Shown piece by piece: positions 9,092-18,466 of a DNA stretch of 64,000 nt (within the stretch, counting starts at the first letter, position 1; every line of letters starts with the position of its first letter). The translations under genes and the position numbers were made by a program. The notes beneath the pieces were generated by a model. That model saw only the letters and a list, made by a program, of their open reading frames with translations, had not been told where the DNA came from and did not search any database. Source of the DNA: an uncultured Cellvibrio sp. (GTDB lineage Bacteria; Pseudomonadota; Gammaproteobacteria; Pseudomonadales; Cellvibrionaceae); assembly GCA_937958105.1 (NCBI GenBank), contig CALFXJ010000005.1:1-64000 (forward strand). Reading direction: 5' to 3'.

Positions 9092-10222
9092 ATCCACTTC
9101 AAAAAACTGTTTGATGCTTTCCACTTCCCACATCGTATCCTGGTATCCCAGATCCATCAGCTCGTTGATGAACTCTTTAGCAAACAGCAGATAACTTGCT
9201 GCGGTCGCTCCCCCACCCTTGGCTGTAGCACCGATGGTGCGCAGAAAAAAGCGCAGACTTCTGGGCAGATAGCGCACATTCCGACCCGCAATCGTATCCA
9301 GCGCCCGCGAGGGTGATATCACTTTGTTATTGACGATCCGCAGCTCGTGGTTCGCACGCTCACTTTCCGGAATCATGCTGAGCAATTCATTAACACGCTC
9401 CAGATGCTCAAGGTCGCCTTCAATGGCATCGACAAACGCGCTGTTAAACAGGTGGCCGACGATCTGTGCCATGGATGGGGAATGACGTACCGGCTTACGT
9501 TTACCCCAGTTGGTTGCTTTACGGTTACCGCTCACGCCGATAACAAACAAGGCATCCGCCCCCAGATGCAGCGCCGGACTGATGGGAGCGAGTTGCCGCA
9601 GGGCGCCATCACCGAAGAATTCATCATCAATGCGCACAGCCGGAAAGATGGTGGGTATCGCCGAGGACGCCATCAGATGCTCCAGCCGCAGACGGGTCGG
9701 TACGCCGGTTCGACGATAGCGGTTCCACCCTGTCAGGTCCGGATGCCCTTGAAAAAAGCTGACCGTCTGCCCCGAGGAATATCCCATGGCAGAAACGGCA
9801 ACGGCCAGCAGCTTGCCCTTCTCTATCTCATGATCGAGATTTTCCAGACGGATCTTCTCACCCAGCAATCGCCACAAGGGTGCATTATCGAGCAGCGACA
9901 GAGGGCGCTGGCGACCCACCCCTTCGTTGAACAGCGACAGTCCGATCAGGCCGATACCTTTAGAGATGTCGTTCCAGCCGTACCGATAAATCTGATCTAC
10001 GGAGAGATTGCGCCACAGACCCGCCAGACCAGTAACGGACTCCTTAAAAGTGCCCGGATGGCTTGCGAGCGCTGTGGCGTTGATGGCACCTGCAGAGGTG
10101 CCACAAATGATAGGGAATGGATAGGGTGCATCTTCCGGAAGGATATCGCCTAACGCTTGAAGTACACCCACTTGATATGCAGCGCGAGCGCCACCACCAG
10201 AAAGAATCAATGCTCGTTTCAT
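9086..10222 (-). CDS. Patatin-like phospholipase
   Basis: 378 residues from the ATG at 10222 (a GTG directly before it is an alternative). N-terminal oxyanion loop LSGGGARAAYQVGVLQAL, nucleophile elbow GTSAG, and catalytic Asp in FGDGALR form the Ser-Asp dyad of patatins. There is no signal peptide. Patatins hydrolyse acyl chains from phospholipids or neutral lipids. It is the last gene of a minus-strand run with NfeD, an SPFH protein, FadD and an acyl-CoA dehydrogenase. This suggests that released fatty acids feed the neighbours, which is an inference. Confidence 0.88.
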   Translation of the reverse strand: MKRALILSGGGARAAYQVGVLQALGDILPEDAPYPFPIICGTSAGAINATALASHPGTFKESVTGLAGLWRNLSVDQIYRYGWNDISKGIGLIGLSLFNEGVGRQRPLSLLDNAPLWRLLGEKIRLENLDHEIEKGKLLAVAVSAMGYSSGQTVSFFQGHPDLTGWNRYRRTGVPTRLRLEHLMASSAIPTIFPAVRIDDEFFGDGALRQLAPISPALHLGADALFVIGVSGNRKATNWGKRKPVRHSPSMAQIVGHLFNSAFVDAIEGDLEHLERVNELLSMIPESERANHELRIVNNKVISPSRALDTIAGRNVRYLPRSLRFFLRTIGATAKGGGATAASYLLFAKEFINELMDLGYQDTMWEVESIKQFFEVDK

Positions 10223-10247
10223 CACTGCAACCAGTCACGCATCCGGC

Positions 10248-10718
10248 TTATTCCGGCTTATCAGAAGATTTATCGTGCAGTCTGACGATGAGTGTCATTC
10301 CCTCTGCGCTGACAATATCGACGATGGTTCCCTGAGGCAAATCCTCATCACAGGACACCGTCCAGAGCGCATCCTCAATCTGCACCTTGCCGGTGCCGCC
10401 CTGGATCGGCGTAAGCAGTGACACCCTGCGTCCCACCAGTCGGGCGGTGCGCGAGTTTAACAACGGCTGATCAGTCTTATTATTAAAGCGACGGAATTTC
10501 TTCCAGTACACCAAGGTGATAGCCACCGAAAGCACCGCAAACAGGATGAACTGCCAGAACCAGGCGAGCTCGGGAATCAATGCCAGCACGGCGGCTACAA
10601 CCAGAGCCGCCACACCGATGCCCAGCAGGAAACCGCCAGTCCCGAAGATTTCCAGAATCAAGATCAGCATGCCCAGAGAGAGCCAATGCCAGGGTTCAAG
10701 AGATGAGAGAAATTCCAT
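10248..10718 (-). CDS. NfeD family membrane protein
   Basis: 156 residues. Three or so hydrophobic segments fill residues 10-75 (WLSLGMLILILEIFGTGGF opening, then a Val/Ala-rich pair), followed by a C-terminal OB-fold-like domain (ARLVGRRVSLLTPIQGGTGKVQI). This is the short NfeD form without a protease domain. NfeD proteins pair with SPFH/stomatin proteins, and here the SPFH gene ends 17 bases upstream. CAAGG lies upstream of the ATG at 10718. Confidence 0.87.
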   Translation of the reverse strand: MEFLSSLEPWHWLSLGMLILILEIFGTGGFLLGIGVAALVVAAVLALIPELAWFWQFILFAVLSVAITLVYWKKFRRFNNKTDQPLLNSRTARLVGRRVSLLTPIQGGTGKVQIEDALWTVSCDEDLPQGTIVDIVSAEGMTLIVRLHDKSSDKPE

Positions 10719-10735
10719 AGCCTTGCCCGCCGATA

Positions 10736-11656
10736 TTATTGTTTTTGTTTGGCAGATTGAATGAGTTCACTGATACCACCAATGGAACCAATAATGCTGG
10801 ATGCTTCCAGCGGCATCATGATGACCTTGCCGTTATCCGACGCAGCCAGCTGCCCCAGAGCATCCACATATTTTTGTGCAACAAAATAATTGATGGCCTG
10901 CGAGTTACCTTTGGCGATAGCTTCACTCACCATCTCAGTTGCCTTGGCTTCAGCTTCTGCTTCACGCTCCCGCGCCTCGGCTTCAAGGAAGGCAGATTCC
11001 CGCAAACCTTCAGCCTTCAGAATCTGTGCGCGCTTCTCGCCTTCGGCTACTTTGATCGCCGCTTCGCGCTCACCTTCGGCCCGCAGAATCTGTGCGCGTT
11101 TTTCCCGTTCGGCCTTCATCTGGTTAGCCATGGCATCCACGAGGTCCCGCGGTGGTGTAATGTCTTTGATTTCAATCCGCGTTACCTTCACACCCCAGGG
11201 ACTGGTAGCTTCGTCCACTTTCATCAGCAGGCTGGTATTGATGGTATCGCGATTGGACAGCATCGCATCCAGCTCCATTGAGCCCAGTACCGCACGAATA
11301 TTGGTCATGACCAGATTCTGCATCGCGTGATTCAAATGATTGACTTCATAGGAGGCCTTGGCCGCATCAAGCACCTGATAAAAGCAGACGGCATCGGTTG
11401 TCACCATGGCGTTATCCGCACTGATAACTTCCTGAGGATCAATGTCCAGCACCTGTTCCATTACCGTTACCTTGCGCCCGATGGTATCAATAAAGGGAAC
11501 GATAATATGAAGCCCCGGCTCCAGCAGACGGGTGTATTTTCCAAAGCGCTCCACGGTCCAGTTCTGCCCCTGGGGCACACTCTTTACACCTTTGATGACG
11601 ATAACAATCGCGAGTGCGACCAGAATCAGAATGGTTTCATTGAAGATACCGAACAT
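10736..11656 (-). CDS. qmcA: SPFH/stomatin-like membrane protein (QmcA type)
   Basis: 306 residues. An N-terminal hydrophobic anchor (ETILILVALAIVIVIKG) is followed by the SPFH/Band 7 domain (VPQGQNWTVERFGKYTRLLEPGL and VITADNA-type motif as VISADNAMVTTDAVCFYQV), then a long Ala/Glu/Arg-rich coiled coil (ILRAEGEREAAIKVAEGEK and a second copy ILKAEGLRES). Such proteins form large membrane-associated oligomers that organise membrane domains and modulate FtsH or other partners. The QmcA name rests on overall similarity and NfeD pairing, not on a test against paralogues. Confidence 0.83.
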   Translation of the reverse strand: MFGIFNETILILVALAIVIVIKGVKSVPQGQNWTVERFGKYTRLLEPGLHIIVPFIDTIGRKVTVMEQVLDIDPQEVISADNAMVTTDAVCFYQVLDAAKASYEVNHLNHAMQNLVMTNIRAVLGSMELDAMLSNRDTINTSLLMKVDEATSPWGVKVTRIEIKDITPPRDLVDAMANQMKAEREKRAQILRAEGEREAAIKVAEGEKRAQILKAEGLRESAFLEAEAREREAEAEAKATEMVSEAIAKGNSQAINYFVAQKYVDALGQLAASDNGKVIMMPLEASSIIGSIGGISELIQSAKQKQ

Positions 11657-11680
11657 ATTTTTTCCTTTGCATTATTGAGA

Positions 11681-13315
11681 TCATTGTTTTTGTTTAGCCC
11701 CCTTGGATTCCTCGTCCTTCAGTTCACGACGCAGAACTTTACCCACATTACTTTTGGGCAGTTCTTTGCGGAATTCCACCAGGTGCGGCACTTTATAGGG
11801 AGTCAGTTTAGTCTTGGCATACTCACGTACATCCGCCACTGTCAGCGATGAGTTGTTGGTGACAACAAATGCTTTAACAGTCTCACCGCCCTGCTCATCC
11901 GGAACACCAATTACAGCCGCTTCCACGATATCGGGATGGCCGGCCAGCACGTCCTCGACTTCATTGGGGAATACCTTGAAGCCGGACACATTGATCATGT
12001 CTTTCTTGCGGTCCACGATCTTGATGTAACCGTCCGATTGGATAATAGCGATATCACCGCTCTTGAACCAGCCTTCTGCGTCAAGCACTTCCGCAGTTGC
12101 TTCCGGGCGCTGCCAGTAGCCCTTCATCACCTGGGGTCCGCGAATGCAGAGTTCACCGGGTTCGCCCGTGGGCAGAGCATTGCCCGCATCGTCAATGACC
12201 TTGCACTCAGTATCCGGCATGGGCACACCTACCGTACCCTGCTGCACCTGCTTCGGCGGGTTAATGGCAACCACCGGAGAGGTTTCAGTCAGACCGTAAC
12301 CCTCTGCAATGACACTGCCGGTAACCTGGGTCCAATGCCGCGAAGCTTCCGCCGTTAAAGCCATGCCACCGGATGATGTCAGCCGCAACTGGCTGAAATC
12401 CAGCTTCACAAAATCCGGGTTGCGCAGCAAGGCATTAAACAGGGTATTCAGCCCTACAAAGCAGGAAAAGCGCACACCTTTTAAGGTCGCCACAAAGGAT
12501 TTGATATCGCGCGGATTGGGGATGAGGATATTGTGATTTCCCAGTGAAAAGGCACACATGCAGTGAATGGTAAATGCATAAATATGGTACAGCGGCAAAG
12601 GTGTAATGAATGTGTCCTGATTTTTACGGAATACCTCCTTCATATGCTCGTTCACCTGCAGCATGTTCGCGACCAGGTTGCGATGGGTCAGCATTGCACC
12701 CTTGGCCACACCCGTGGTACCACCGGTATATTGCAGCACGGCCACATCTTCGGGATCGCGCTTGACTGGCTGAAAGGGTTTTTGCGGTTTGTTCAGCGCA
12801 TCGCGATAACCGATCTGCACAGGAAACGAGAATGACGGAACCATCTTTTTAATATGCTTGACCGCGAAGTTCAGCAGCACGCGTTTGATCGGCGGGTGCA
12901 GATCAGCCAGTTCCGTCACGATCACCTGCTCCACTTTGGTCTCCTCGATAATGGAGGCCGCATTTTTGGCAATATTCGCCAGCACAACCAAGGCTTTTGC
13001 ACCTGAGTCGTTCAACTGATGTTTCAGTTCGTGTGCGGTGTACAGCGGGTTGGTGTTGACGACGACCATGCCTGCGCGGATAGCGCCGAACACAGCCACC
13101 GGATATTGCAGGATATTGGGCAATTGAATAGCGATGCGGTCGCCGGGCTGCAGCGAGGTAAACTGTTGCAGGTAAGCAGCAAAACGGGCGGAATACTGAT
13201 CCAGATCGCGAAAGGTCAGCGTGTGGTTCATGCAGGTAAATGCGGGGCTATCGGCATACTCTCTACAGGACGCCTCAAAAACATCGGTGATGATCTGATT
13301 ATATTTAGATGACAT
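11681..13315 (-). CDS. fadD: Long-chain fatty acid-CoA ligase
   Basis: 544 residues. AMP-binding motif YTGGTTGVAKGAMLTHRN, A5 motif GYGLTETSP, hinge/A8 DRKKDMINVSGFKVFPNEVE and the terminal catalytic Lys in LPKSNVGKVLRREL are all intact. It activates fatty acids to acyl-CoA with ATP at the inner membrane for beta-oxidation. The start at 13315 (MSSKYNQII) has the usual family spacing to the first domain. The gene lies 24 bases upstream of the SPFH gene and 71 bases downstream of an acyl-CoA dehydrogenase. Confidence 0.9.
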   Translation of the reverse strand: MSSKYNQIITDVFEASCREYADSPAFTCMNHTLTFRDLDQYSARFAAYLQQFTSLQPGDRIAIQLPNILQYPVAVFGAIRAGMVVVNTNPLYTAHELKHQLNDSGAKALVVLANIAKNAASIIEETKVEQVIVTELADLHPPIKRVLLNFAVKHIKKMVPSFSFPVQIGYRDALNKPQKPFQPVKRDPEDVAVLQYTGGTTGVAKGAMLTHRNLVANMLQVNEHMKEVFRKNQDTFITPLPLYHIYAFTIHCMCAFSLGNHNILIPNPRDIKSFVATLKGVRFSCFVGLNTLFNALLRNPDFVKLDFSQLRLTSSGGMALTAEASRHWTQVTGSVIAEGYGLTETSPVVAINPPKQVQQGTVGVPMPDTECKVIDDAGNALPTGEPGELCIRGPQVMKGYWQRPEATAEVLDAEGWFKSGDIAIIQSDGYIKIVDRKKDMINVSGFKVFPNEVEDVLAGHPDIVEAAVIGVPDEQGGETVKAFVVTNNSSLTVADVREYAKTKLTPYKVPHLVEFRKELPKSNVGKVLRRELKDEESKGAKQKQ

Positions 13316-13386
13316 GCTTCACTGACTCCTGTGATAATCCTTGAAAAAAAGAAGATCAAACCTCTTGAACATTTCTTGGAGGTTTC

Positions 13387-15186
13387 CTAAAACATAAAAT
13401 CACTTTCCGGCAAATCCATAAGATTTGCTGCACCAGAATTTATGAATTGCACCAGCGAACGCGTGCGCGGCAATACCCTCGCGTAATAAAAATCTGCCGT
13501 ATGCAGCTTGGCCTGATAAAAAGCCTGCTCCTCAGGGTTTTGCTCCATGGCCTGCTGAGCACGGGCCGCTGCCCGTGCCCACAAATAGGCGAGCGTGACG
13601 TAACCTGAGTACATCAGGTAATCCACTGATGCCGCCCCGGCTTCATCAGGATTATGTAATGCGCGCTCACCGATAGTGTAGGTCAACTCCGTCCATTCGT
13701 TCTTATGTTCGACCAGCGACCTGCAGAAATGTGCCAGAGCAGGATTATCGGCATGTCCCGCACAAAAGTCTTCGATCAGCCGAAACAGTCCCTGCAGCGC
13801 CTGCCCCTGACTCATCAGCACCTTGCGCCCCAGCAGGTCCAGAGCCTGAATACCGGTGGTGCCTTCGTAGAGGCTGGTGATGCGCACGTCCCGCACAATC
13901 TGCTCCAGTCCCCATTCACGGATGTAACCATGCCCCCCGAAACATTGCAGTGCGTGATTCGCACTTTCAAATGCCGTTTCCGTCATAAATGCTTTGGCAA
14001 TCGGGGTGAGAATACCCAACAGCTCATCTGCCTGTCTGCGTGCGGAGGGCTCCGCTCCATGATGGCTGATATCGATCTGCAGTGCCGCGAAGTATGCAAG
14101 CATTCGCGCACCTTCGACCAGCGCTTTCTGAGTAAGCAGCAGCCTGCGGATGTCCGGGTGAACGATGATGGGATCAGCAATGCCCTGGGGATTCTTTGGT
14201 CCCGTCAGAGAGCGCATCTGCAGGCGTTCCCGCGTATAGGCAACCGCCTTCTGCAAAGCCGATTCCGCCAGTGCCAGTCCTTGGGTGCCGGTTCCCAGTC
14301 GGGCCAGGTTCATAAAGGTGAACATGCCGCTCAGCCCTTTGTTCGCCTCACCCAGCAGGGAAGCTGTGGCCCCTTCAAAATTGAGCACACAGGTGGCGTT
14401 TCCGTGAATCCCCATCTTGTGCTCGATGGAGCCGCAATGTACATGGTTGTGGCCGCCCGGCGTGCCGTCCGCATTTACCTGATACTTGGGGACGATGAAT
14501 AACGAAAGCCCTTTAGTACCCGCAGGCGCATCGGGTAAGCGGGCGAGAACAATGTGAACGATGTTTTCCGCCAGATCATGATCGCCTGCGGAGATAAAAA
14601 TCTTGGTTCCGGTAATACGGTAGCTGCCATCGGCATGCGGCTCGGCCCGGGTGCGCAGCAGCCCGAGGTCGCTGCCGCAGTGCGCCTCCGTCAAACACAT
14701 GGTGCCGGTCCACTGGCCGGAGACCAGCGGAGGCAGGTATGTCTGGCGCTGATCCTCAGTGCCATGGGCTTCGATGGTATGCATGGCTCCCTGAGACAGA
14801 CCGGAATACATGGACCAGGCGGAGTTGGCAGAGCCGAGCATCTCGCCCAGCACCAGCCCCAGCGAAAAGGGCAATCCCTGTCCACCGTACTCACTGCTGT
14901 GGGTCATTGAAGGCCAGCCGGCCTCACAATATTGGTGGTAGGCTTCTTTAAACCCCTCTGGCGTATGGACCTGTCCCGCTTCCCAGCGACATCCTTGGGT
15001 ATCCCCGGGAGCATTGAGTGGCGCCAGCACATCCTGGCAGAAACGGGCATTTTCAGTCAGGATGGCCGTGGCGAGTTCACGATTGAGATCGCCACCGCCC
15101 GGCAGCACCTGACAGTGAGCCTCGTAATCAAACAGGTCGTAGAGAATAAAATCGATGTCGCGCAGGGGCACTTGAAAACCAGTCAT
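13387..15186 (-). CDS. Acyl-CoA dehydrogenase, 600-residue class
   Basis: 599 residues, typical for the long bacterial acyl-CoA dehydrogenases with an extra C-terminal helical domain. FAD and substrate motifs are present: MCLTEAHCGSDLG, ITGTKIFISAGDHDL, QCFGGHGYIREWGLEQ and LYEGTTGIQALDLLGRK (the Glu in YEGTTG being the catalytic base of this class). It performs the first oxidation of beta-oxidation. It is the first gene of the run continuing into fadD. The upstream 170 bases contain an inverted repeat at 15321-15353. Confidence 0.9.
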   Translation of the reverse strand: MTGFQVPLRDIDFILYDLFDYEAHCQVLPGGGDLNRELATAILTENARFCQDVLAPLNAPGDTQGCRWEAGQVHTPEGFKEAYHQYCEAGWPSMTHSSEYGGQGLPFSLGLVLGEMLGSANSAWSMYSGLSQGAMHTIEAHGTEDQRQTYLPPLVSGQWTGTMCLTEAHCGSDLGLLRTRAEPHADGSYRITGTKIFISAGDHDLAENIVHIVLARLPDAPAGTKGLSLFIVPKYQVNADGTPGGHNHVHCGSIEHKMGIHGNATCVLNFEGATASLLGEANKGLSGMFTFMNLARLGTGTQGLALAESALQKAVAYTRERLQMRSLTGPKNPQGIADPIIVHPDIRRLLLTQKALVEGARMLAYFAALQIDISHHGAEPSARRQADELLGILTPIAKAFMTETAFESANHALQCFGGHGYIREWGLEQIVRDVRITSLYEGTTGIQALDLLGRKVLMSQGQALQGLFRLIEDFCAGHADNPALAHFCRSLVEHKNEWTELTYTIGERALHNPDEAGAASVDYLMYSGYVTLAYLWARAAARAQQAMEQNPEEQAFYQAKLHTADFYYARVLPRTRSLVQFINSGAANLMDLPESDFMF

Positions 15187-15320
15187 CCTTAATCACCTTA
15201 TTATCAGTCCGCTGCGGCGCATAGCGCGTAGACAGCAGATCACTTCCAAAAACGACCGCTCCTTCACCGCTACCGCACGCAGCAGCAACAGCGTTTGAAG
15301 GGCAGTCGAGTTATGGTGTA

Positions 15321-15353
15321 TCAGCGGCGCAATTCCTGGGGCTACGCCGCTGA
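15321..15353. terminator. Possible terminator/inverted repeat after dienelactone hydrolase
   Basis: Arms TCAGCGGCG and CGCCGCTGA are exact complements with a 15-base loop, just after the stop of the minus-strand hydrolase gene. There is no clear T-run on the minus strand, so termination is uncertain. Confidence 0.35.
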
Positions 15354-15359
15354 ATAATG

Positions 15360-16151
15360 TTATTTCCGGGCAAACACATCCTTCAGGAATACCTGCATTT
15401 TTTCCCAGGAGTCTGCATCTACGGCCGCGTCGTAGGCCAGCGGGAGATTGTAGCGCTCACCCAGGGCAGTAGCGCCGGGGTTGGTGAAACCATGCTTGGC
15501 ATCGGGGTAGGAATAGATACGGAAGGCAACATTGGCATCCGTCATCTCCTGACGGAACGCCTCTACCTGCTCAGCCGGGACCATGGGATCTGCAGCACCA
15601 GTGAGGATTAACAGGTCTGCCTTGACTTCGCCGTTACGCGCCGGCGTCTTGGTTGCCAGCGCGCCGTGGAAGCTGACCACCCCATCCAGATCCAGCCCCT
15701 GGCGCGCCATGTGCAGAGCCGTGGCACCGCCGAAGCAATAACCCACAGCGGCGATCTTTTCTGAATTCACGGTCGGCTGGTTGCGCAGCAGATTGTAGGC
15801 CGCCTCAAAACGCGCTTCGGCTGCAGCCATGTTGCTCATCACCATCTGCACAAACTTGCCCGCCTCTTCAGGGTGATCAGTGGTTTTGCCAGTACCGAAC
15901 ATGTCCAGCGCAAAGGCGGTATAGCCCAGCTCGGCCAGCATCTCGGCCCGTTTGCGCACATAGTCATTGTGTCCCCACCATTCATGGACCACCACAATGC
16001 CCGGCCGCTTTCCTTTGATGCTGTCGTCATAGGCGAGGTAGCCGGTAAAACTCTCGCCATTTACCTTGTATTCGATAACCTTTGTCTGCACTTCTGCCTG
16101 CGCCAGTGCGCTGAGACAGAGCAGAGTTAAACCGGTAAGTATTTTTTTCAT
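15360..16151 (-). CDS. Exported dienelactone hydrolase family protein
   Basis: 263 residues from the ATG at 16151, chosen because AAGGAG lies 8-10 bases upstream and a signal peptide (MKKILTGLTLLCLSALAQA, then cleavage before EVQ) begins there. The alpha/beta hydrolase core has nucleophile Cys in VGYCFGG, acid Asp in TGAADPMV and His in DAKHGFTNP. Dienelactone hydrolases open lactone rings in aromatic catabolism, but secreted members have unknown substrates. No catabolic genes are nearby, so the substrate is open. Confidence 0.85.
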   Translation of the reverse strand: MKKILTGLTLLCLSALAQAEVQTKVIEYKVNGESFTGYLAYDDSIKGKRPGIVVVHEWWGHNDYVRKRAEMLAELGYTAFALDMFGTGKTTDHPEEAGKFVQMVMSNMAAAEARFEAAYNLLRNQPTVNSEKIAAVGYCFGGATALHMARQGLDLDGVVSFHGALATKTPARNGEVKADLLILTGAADPMVPAEQVEAFRQEMTDANVAFRIYSYPDAKHGFTNPGATALGERYNLPLAYDAAVDADSWEKMQVFLKDVFARK

Positions 16152-16182
16152 GATACAGACTCCTTGACTGTGAAAAACAACA

Positions 16183-16773
16183 TTATTCGATTGGCAGGGT
16201 TTCATCCGTTGCATTGAGAACAGCCGTAATGATTTCGTTAGTTAAGGCGGCTGTAAATCCCCAGATTTCGTATCCCTGATGGTGATAGGCCGGAATTCGC
16301 CAGGACTTTCCAGCGAAAGAAAAAACGTCGGTGCGCGTCTGGATGCCGGAACGAAACGCCGACAGCGGCACACGGAAAACCGCATCCAATTCATCGGGGC
16401 TGGGTGTCAGTTCAACATCAGGATGAATGACGCCCACAAAAGGCGTTACCCGGACCCCGGCGCGGGTTGCGCGGGGCTTGCAGGCACCCAATACCTTTAC
16501 CGCCGCCGGCGGCAACCCGATTTCTTCGTGGCTTTCGCGCAATGCTGTGTCGAGCAGAGTTTTATCTTCCGCTTCCCACATACCTCCGGGGAAGGCTACT
16601 TCACCGGGATGATTCTTCAGATGTTGGGCGCGGAGGGTAAAGATCAGTTCGGAGTTTGCGGTGTCAGTAAACAGTATCATCACCGCCGCTTGGGCGGGGA
16701 AGAAACCCACTTGCTGGGTCAGGGCATGATTAGGCTGGAGATAATTCTGTAGATACTGCCACAGGGGTCTCAT
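16183..16773 (-). CDS. Nudix hydrolase, CoA pyrophosphatase type
   Basis: 196 residues from the ATG at 16773. The Nudix motif is complete: FPGGMWEAEDKT followed by TALRESHEEIGL. The preceding LRAQHLKNHPGEVAFPGG is the extended UPF0035-like signature of CoA-specific Nudix enzymes (NudL/YeaB type). These cleave CoA to 4'-phosphopantetheine and 3',5'-ADP. The open frame extends upstream into the NIF3-like gene, but that part is an out-of-frame shadow. The ribosome-binding site (GGAAAG) is weak. Confidence 0.86.
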   Translation of the reverse strand: MRPLWQYLQNYLQPNHALTQQVGFFPAQAAVMILFTDTANSELIFTLRAQHLKNHPGEVAFPGGMWEAEDKTLLDTALRESHEEIGLPPAAVKVLGACKPRATRAGVRVTPFVGVIHPDVELTPSPDELDAVFRVPLSAFRSGIQTRTDVFSFAGKSWRIPAYHHQGYEIWGFTAALTNEIITAVLNATDETLPIE

Positions 16774-16816
16774 GATTTCTTTCCGGCACCAGACACGAGA
16801 AGCCCCAACCTTACCA

Positions 16817-17134
16817 TCAAGCCGGAATATCGGCCAAGCGCCAGATATCAAAGGCAGGTTCTTCATAGGGATGAGCCTGGCGCAGTGCTTTGAGCGCATC
16901 AGCGATACGCTCATCAGCACACACCATCTCCACGCGATACTCAGCAACTGTCTCCAGCGTACCTGTATTGCCAAGGAAAGGATCGCTGCCGGGCAAAGGC
17001 CGAAACTGACCTTCGCCCAGCGTCTGCCAGGCGCAGCAATCATAGTTGCCGATGCGTCCGGCACCTGCCGCAAACACTGCTGTTTTGACGGCCTCCACGT
17101 GGGTTTCAGGAACGAAAAATACCAATTTATACAT
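16817..17134 (-). CDS. NIF3-like / YqfO C-terminal-type protein
   Basis: 105 residues. The sequence KLVFFVPETHVEAVKTAVFAAGAG, then IGNYDCCAWQ, GQFRPLPGSDPFLG and a terminal AHPYEEPAFDI are the hallmarks of the stand-alone CutA-like domain that is inserted in longer NIF3/DUF34 proteins. Function unknown; it may form a trimer and bind metal. GGAGAAG precedes the ATG at 17134. Confidence 0.86.
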   Translation of the reverse strand: MYKLVFFVPETHVEAVKTAVFAAGAGRIGNYDCCAWQTLGEGQFRPLPGSDPFLGNTGTLETVAEYRVEMVCADERIADALKALRQAHPYEEPAFDIWRLADIPA

Positions 17135-17191
17135 TGCACTTCTCCCTTCCCTTACCTGCCCGCTTCAGCACCATCAACTCCCGGTGCCAGC

Positions 17192-17224
17192 AAAAAATAT
17201 GTCGCCAGTGGCGACATATTTTTT
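17192..17224. terminator. Bidirectional rho-independent terminator after serA
   Basis: A 15-bp perfect palindrome, AAAAAATATGTCGCC / GGCGACATATTTTTT, with a 3-base loop. It overlaps the serA stop codon (17223-17225) and gives a U-run on either strand. It separates serC-serA from the NIF3/Nudix genes. Confidence 0.85.
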
Positions 17225-18398
17225 AGATCACGCGGACAGAAATCACACTGTCAACGGCGCGAATGGCTGCAATCACTTCTTCGCTGGGCGCTTGCTCAAC
17301 ATCAATGATGTTATAAGCCATCTCACCGCGACTTTTGTTGACCATGTCCACGACGTTAACTTTTTTATCCGCCAGCAGCGTCAGCACATTGCCTAAAACG
17401 CCTGAAACGTTCTCGTTGGAGAAGGTAATACGTGCGCCGGTGCCCGGATTGCGATCCAGGAATACGGCGGGGAAGTTCACGGAGTTTTTGATGTTGCCGT
17501 TTTCCAGATAATCCATCAGCTGATCCGCCGCCATGATGGCGCAGTTCTCTTCCGCTTCTTCGGTACTCGCACCGATGTGCGGCATGGCGTAGACGTCAGG
17601 ACGCTTCAACAGACAAGGCTCCGGGAAGTCGCACACGTACTTGCGCAGTTTGCCTTCGTCCAGACTCGCGATAACCGCCTGAGCATCAACAATGGCTTCA
17701 CGGGCGAAGTTCAGCAGGACGGCGCCTGTCTTCACTGCCTTGAGGGTATCGGCATTGATCATGTGCCGGGTCGCTTCGATAGCGGGCACATGCAGGGTGA
17801 TGTAATCGGAACGGGCGAGGAGCGACTGCAGGTTTTCCATTCGGCCCACCTGGCTCGGCAGACGCCAGGCCGCTTCCACTGACAGGGCCGGGTCAAAGCC
17901 GACCACGTTCATGCCCAGTGCCAGAGCAGTTTCGGCGATCATAGAGCCGATAGCACCCAGCCCTACTACACCCAGGGTTTTACCCTGCAGTTCACTGCCG
18001 GCAAAGTTGGACTTTTCTTTCTCCAACAGTTTCGACATTTCTTCAGCGTCGGTCATGTGCGTCAGTCCCTGCACATATTCCATACCGGGCAGGATGCCCC
18101 GTGAAGCCAGCAGCATACCGGCCAGCACCAGTTCTTTTACCGCGTTGGCATTGGCACCCGGGGAATTAAATACAACGACGCCACGCTTGGTGTACTCGGC
18201 CACGGGCACATTGTTTACCCCGGCACCGGCCCGCGCTACCGCTTTCACCGTTTCCGGCAGCGGCTCGCCGTGGAGCTTGTGGCTGCGCAGGATATAAGCA
18301 TCAGGATGGCCAATCTCACTGGCCACTTCATATTTTTCGCGTGAGAAGCGGTTGAGGCCTTTTACAGAAATCTGGTTGTAGGTTTTGATCTTGTACAT
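17223..18398 (-). CDS. serA: D-3-phosphoglycerate dehydrogenase
   Basis: 391 residues. The D-2-hydroxyacid dehydrogenase fold shows the NAD motif VVGLGAIGSMIAETALALG, the catalytic Arg in NFAREAIVD, and His in MPHIGASTEEAEENCA. A C-terminal ACT domain (residues about 320-391, RITFSNENVSGVLGNVLTLL) would bind serine for feedback inhibition. It oxidises 3-phosphoglycerate in serine synthesis. A strong AAGGAAGGA lies just before the ATG at 18398. It follows serC by 68 bases in the same direction, so they form a serine operon. Confidence 0.9.
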   Translation of the reverse strand: MYKIKTYNQISVKGLNRFSREKYEVASEIGHPDAYILRSHKLHGEPLPETVKAVARAGAGVNNVPVAEYTKRGVVVFNSPGANANAVKELVLAGMLLASRGILPGMEYVQGLTHMTDAEEMSKLLEKEKSNFAGSELQGKTLGVVGLGAIGSMIAETALALGMNVVGFDPALSVEAAWRLPSQVGRMENLQSLLARSDYITLHVPAIEATRHMINADTLKAVKTGAVLLNFAREAIVDAQAVIASLDEGKLRKYVCDFPEPCLLKRPDVYAMPHIGASTEEAEENCAIMAADQLMDYLENGNIKNSVNFPAVFLDRNPGTGARITFSNENVSGVLGNVLTLLADKKVNVVDMVNKSRGEMAYNIIDVEQAPSEEVIAAIRAVDSVISVRVI

Positions 18399-18466
18399 GA
18401 TCCTTCCTTCTATTGTTCGGGCAGAAGATGGGAGGCTGGCTGTGCGGTGACAGCCAGCACGGCTGC

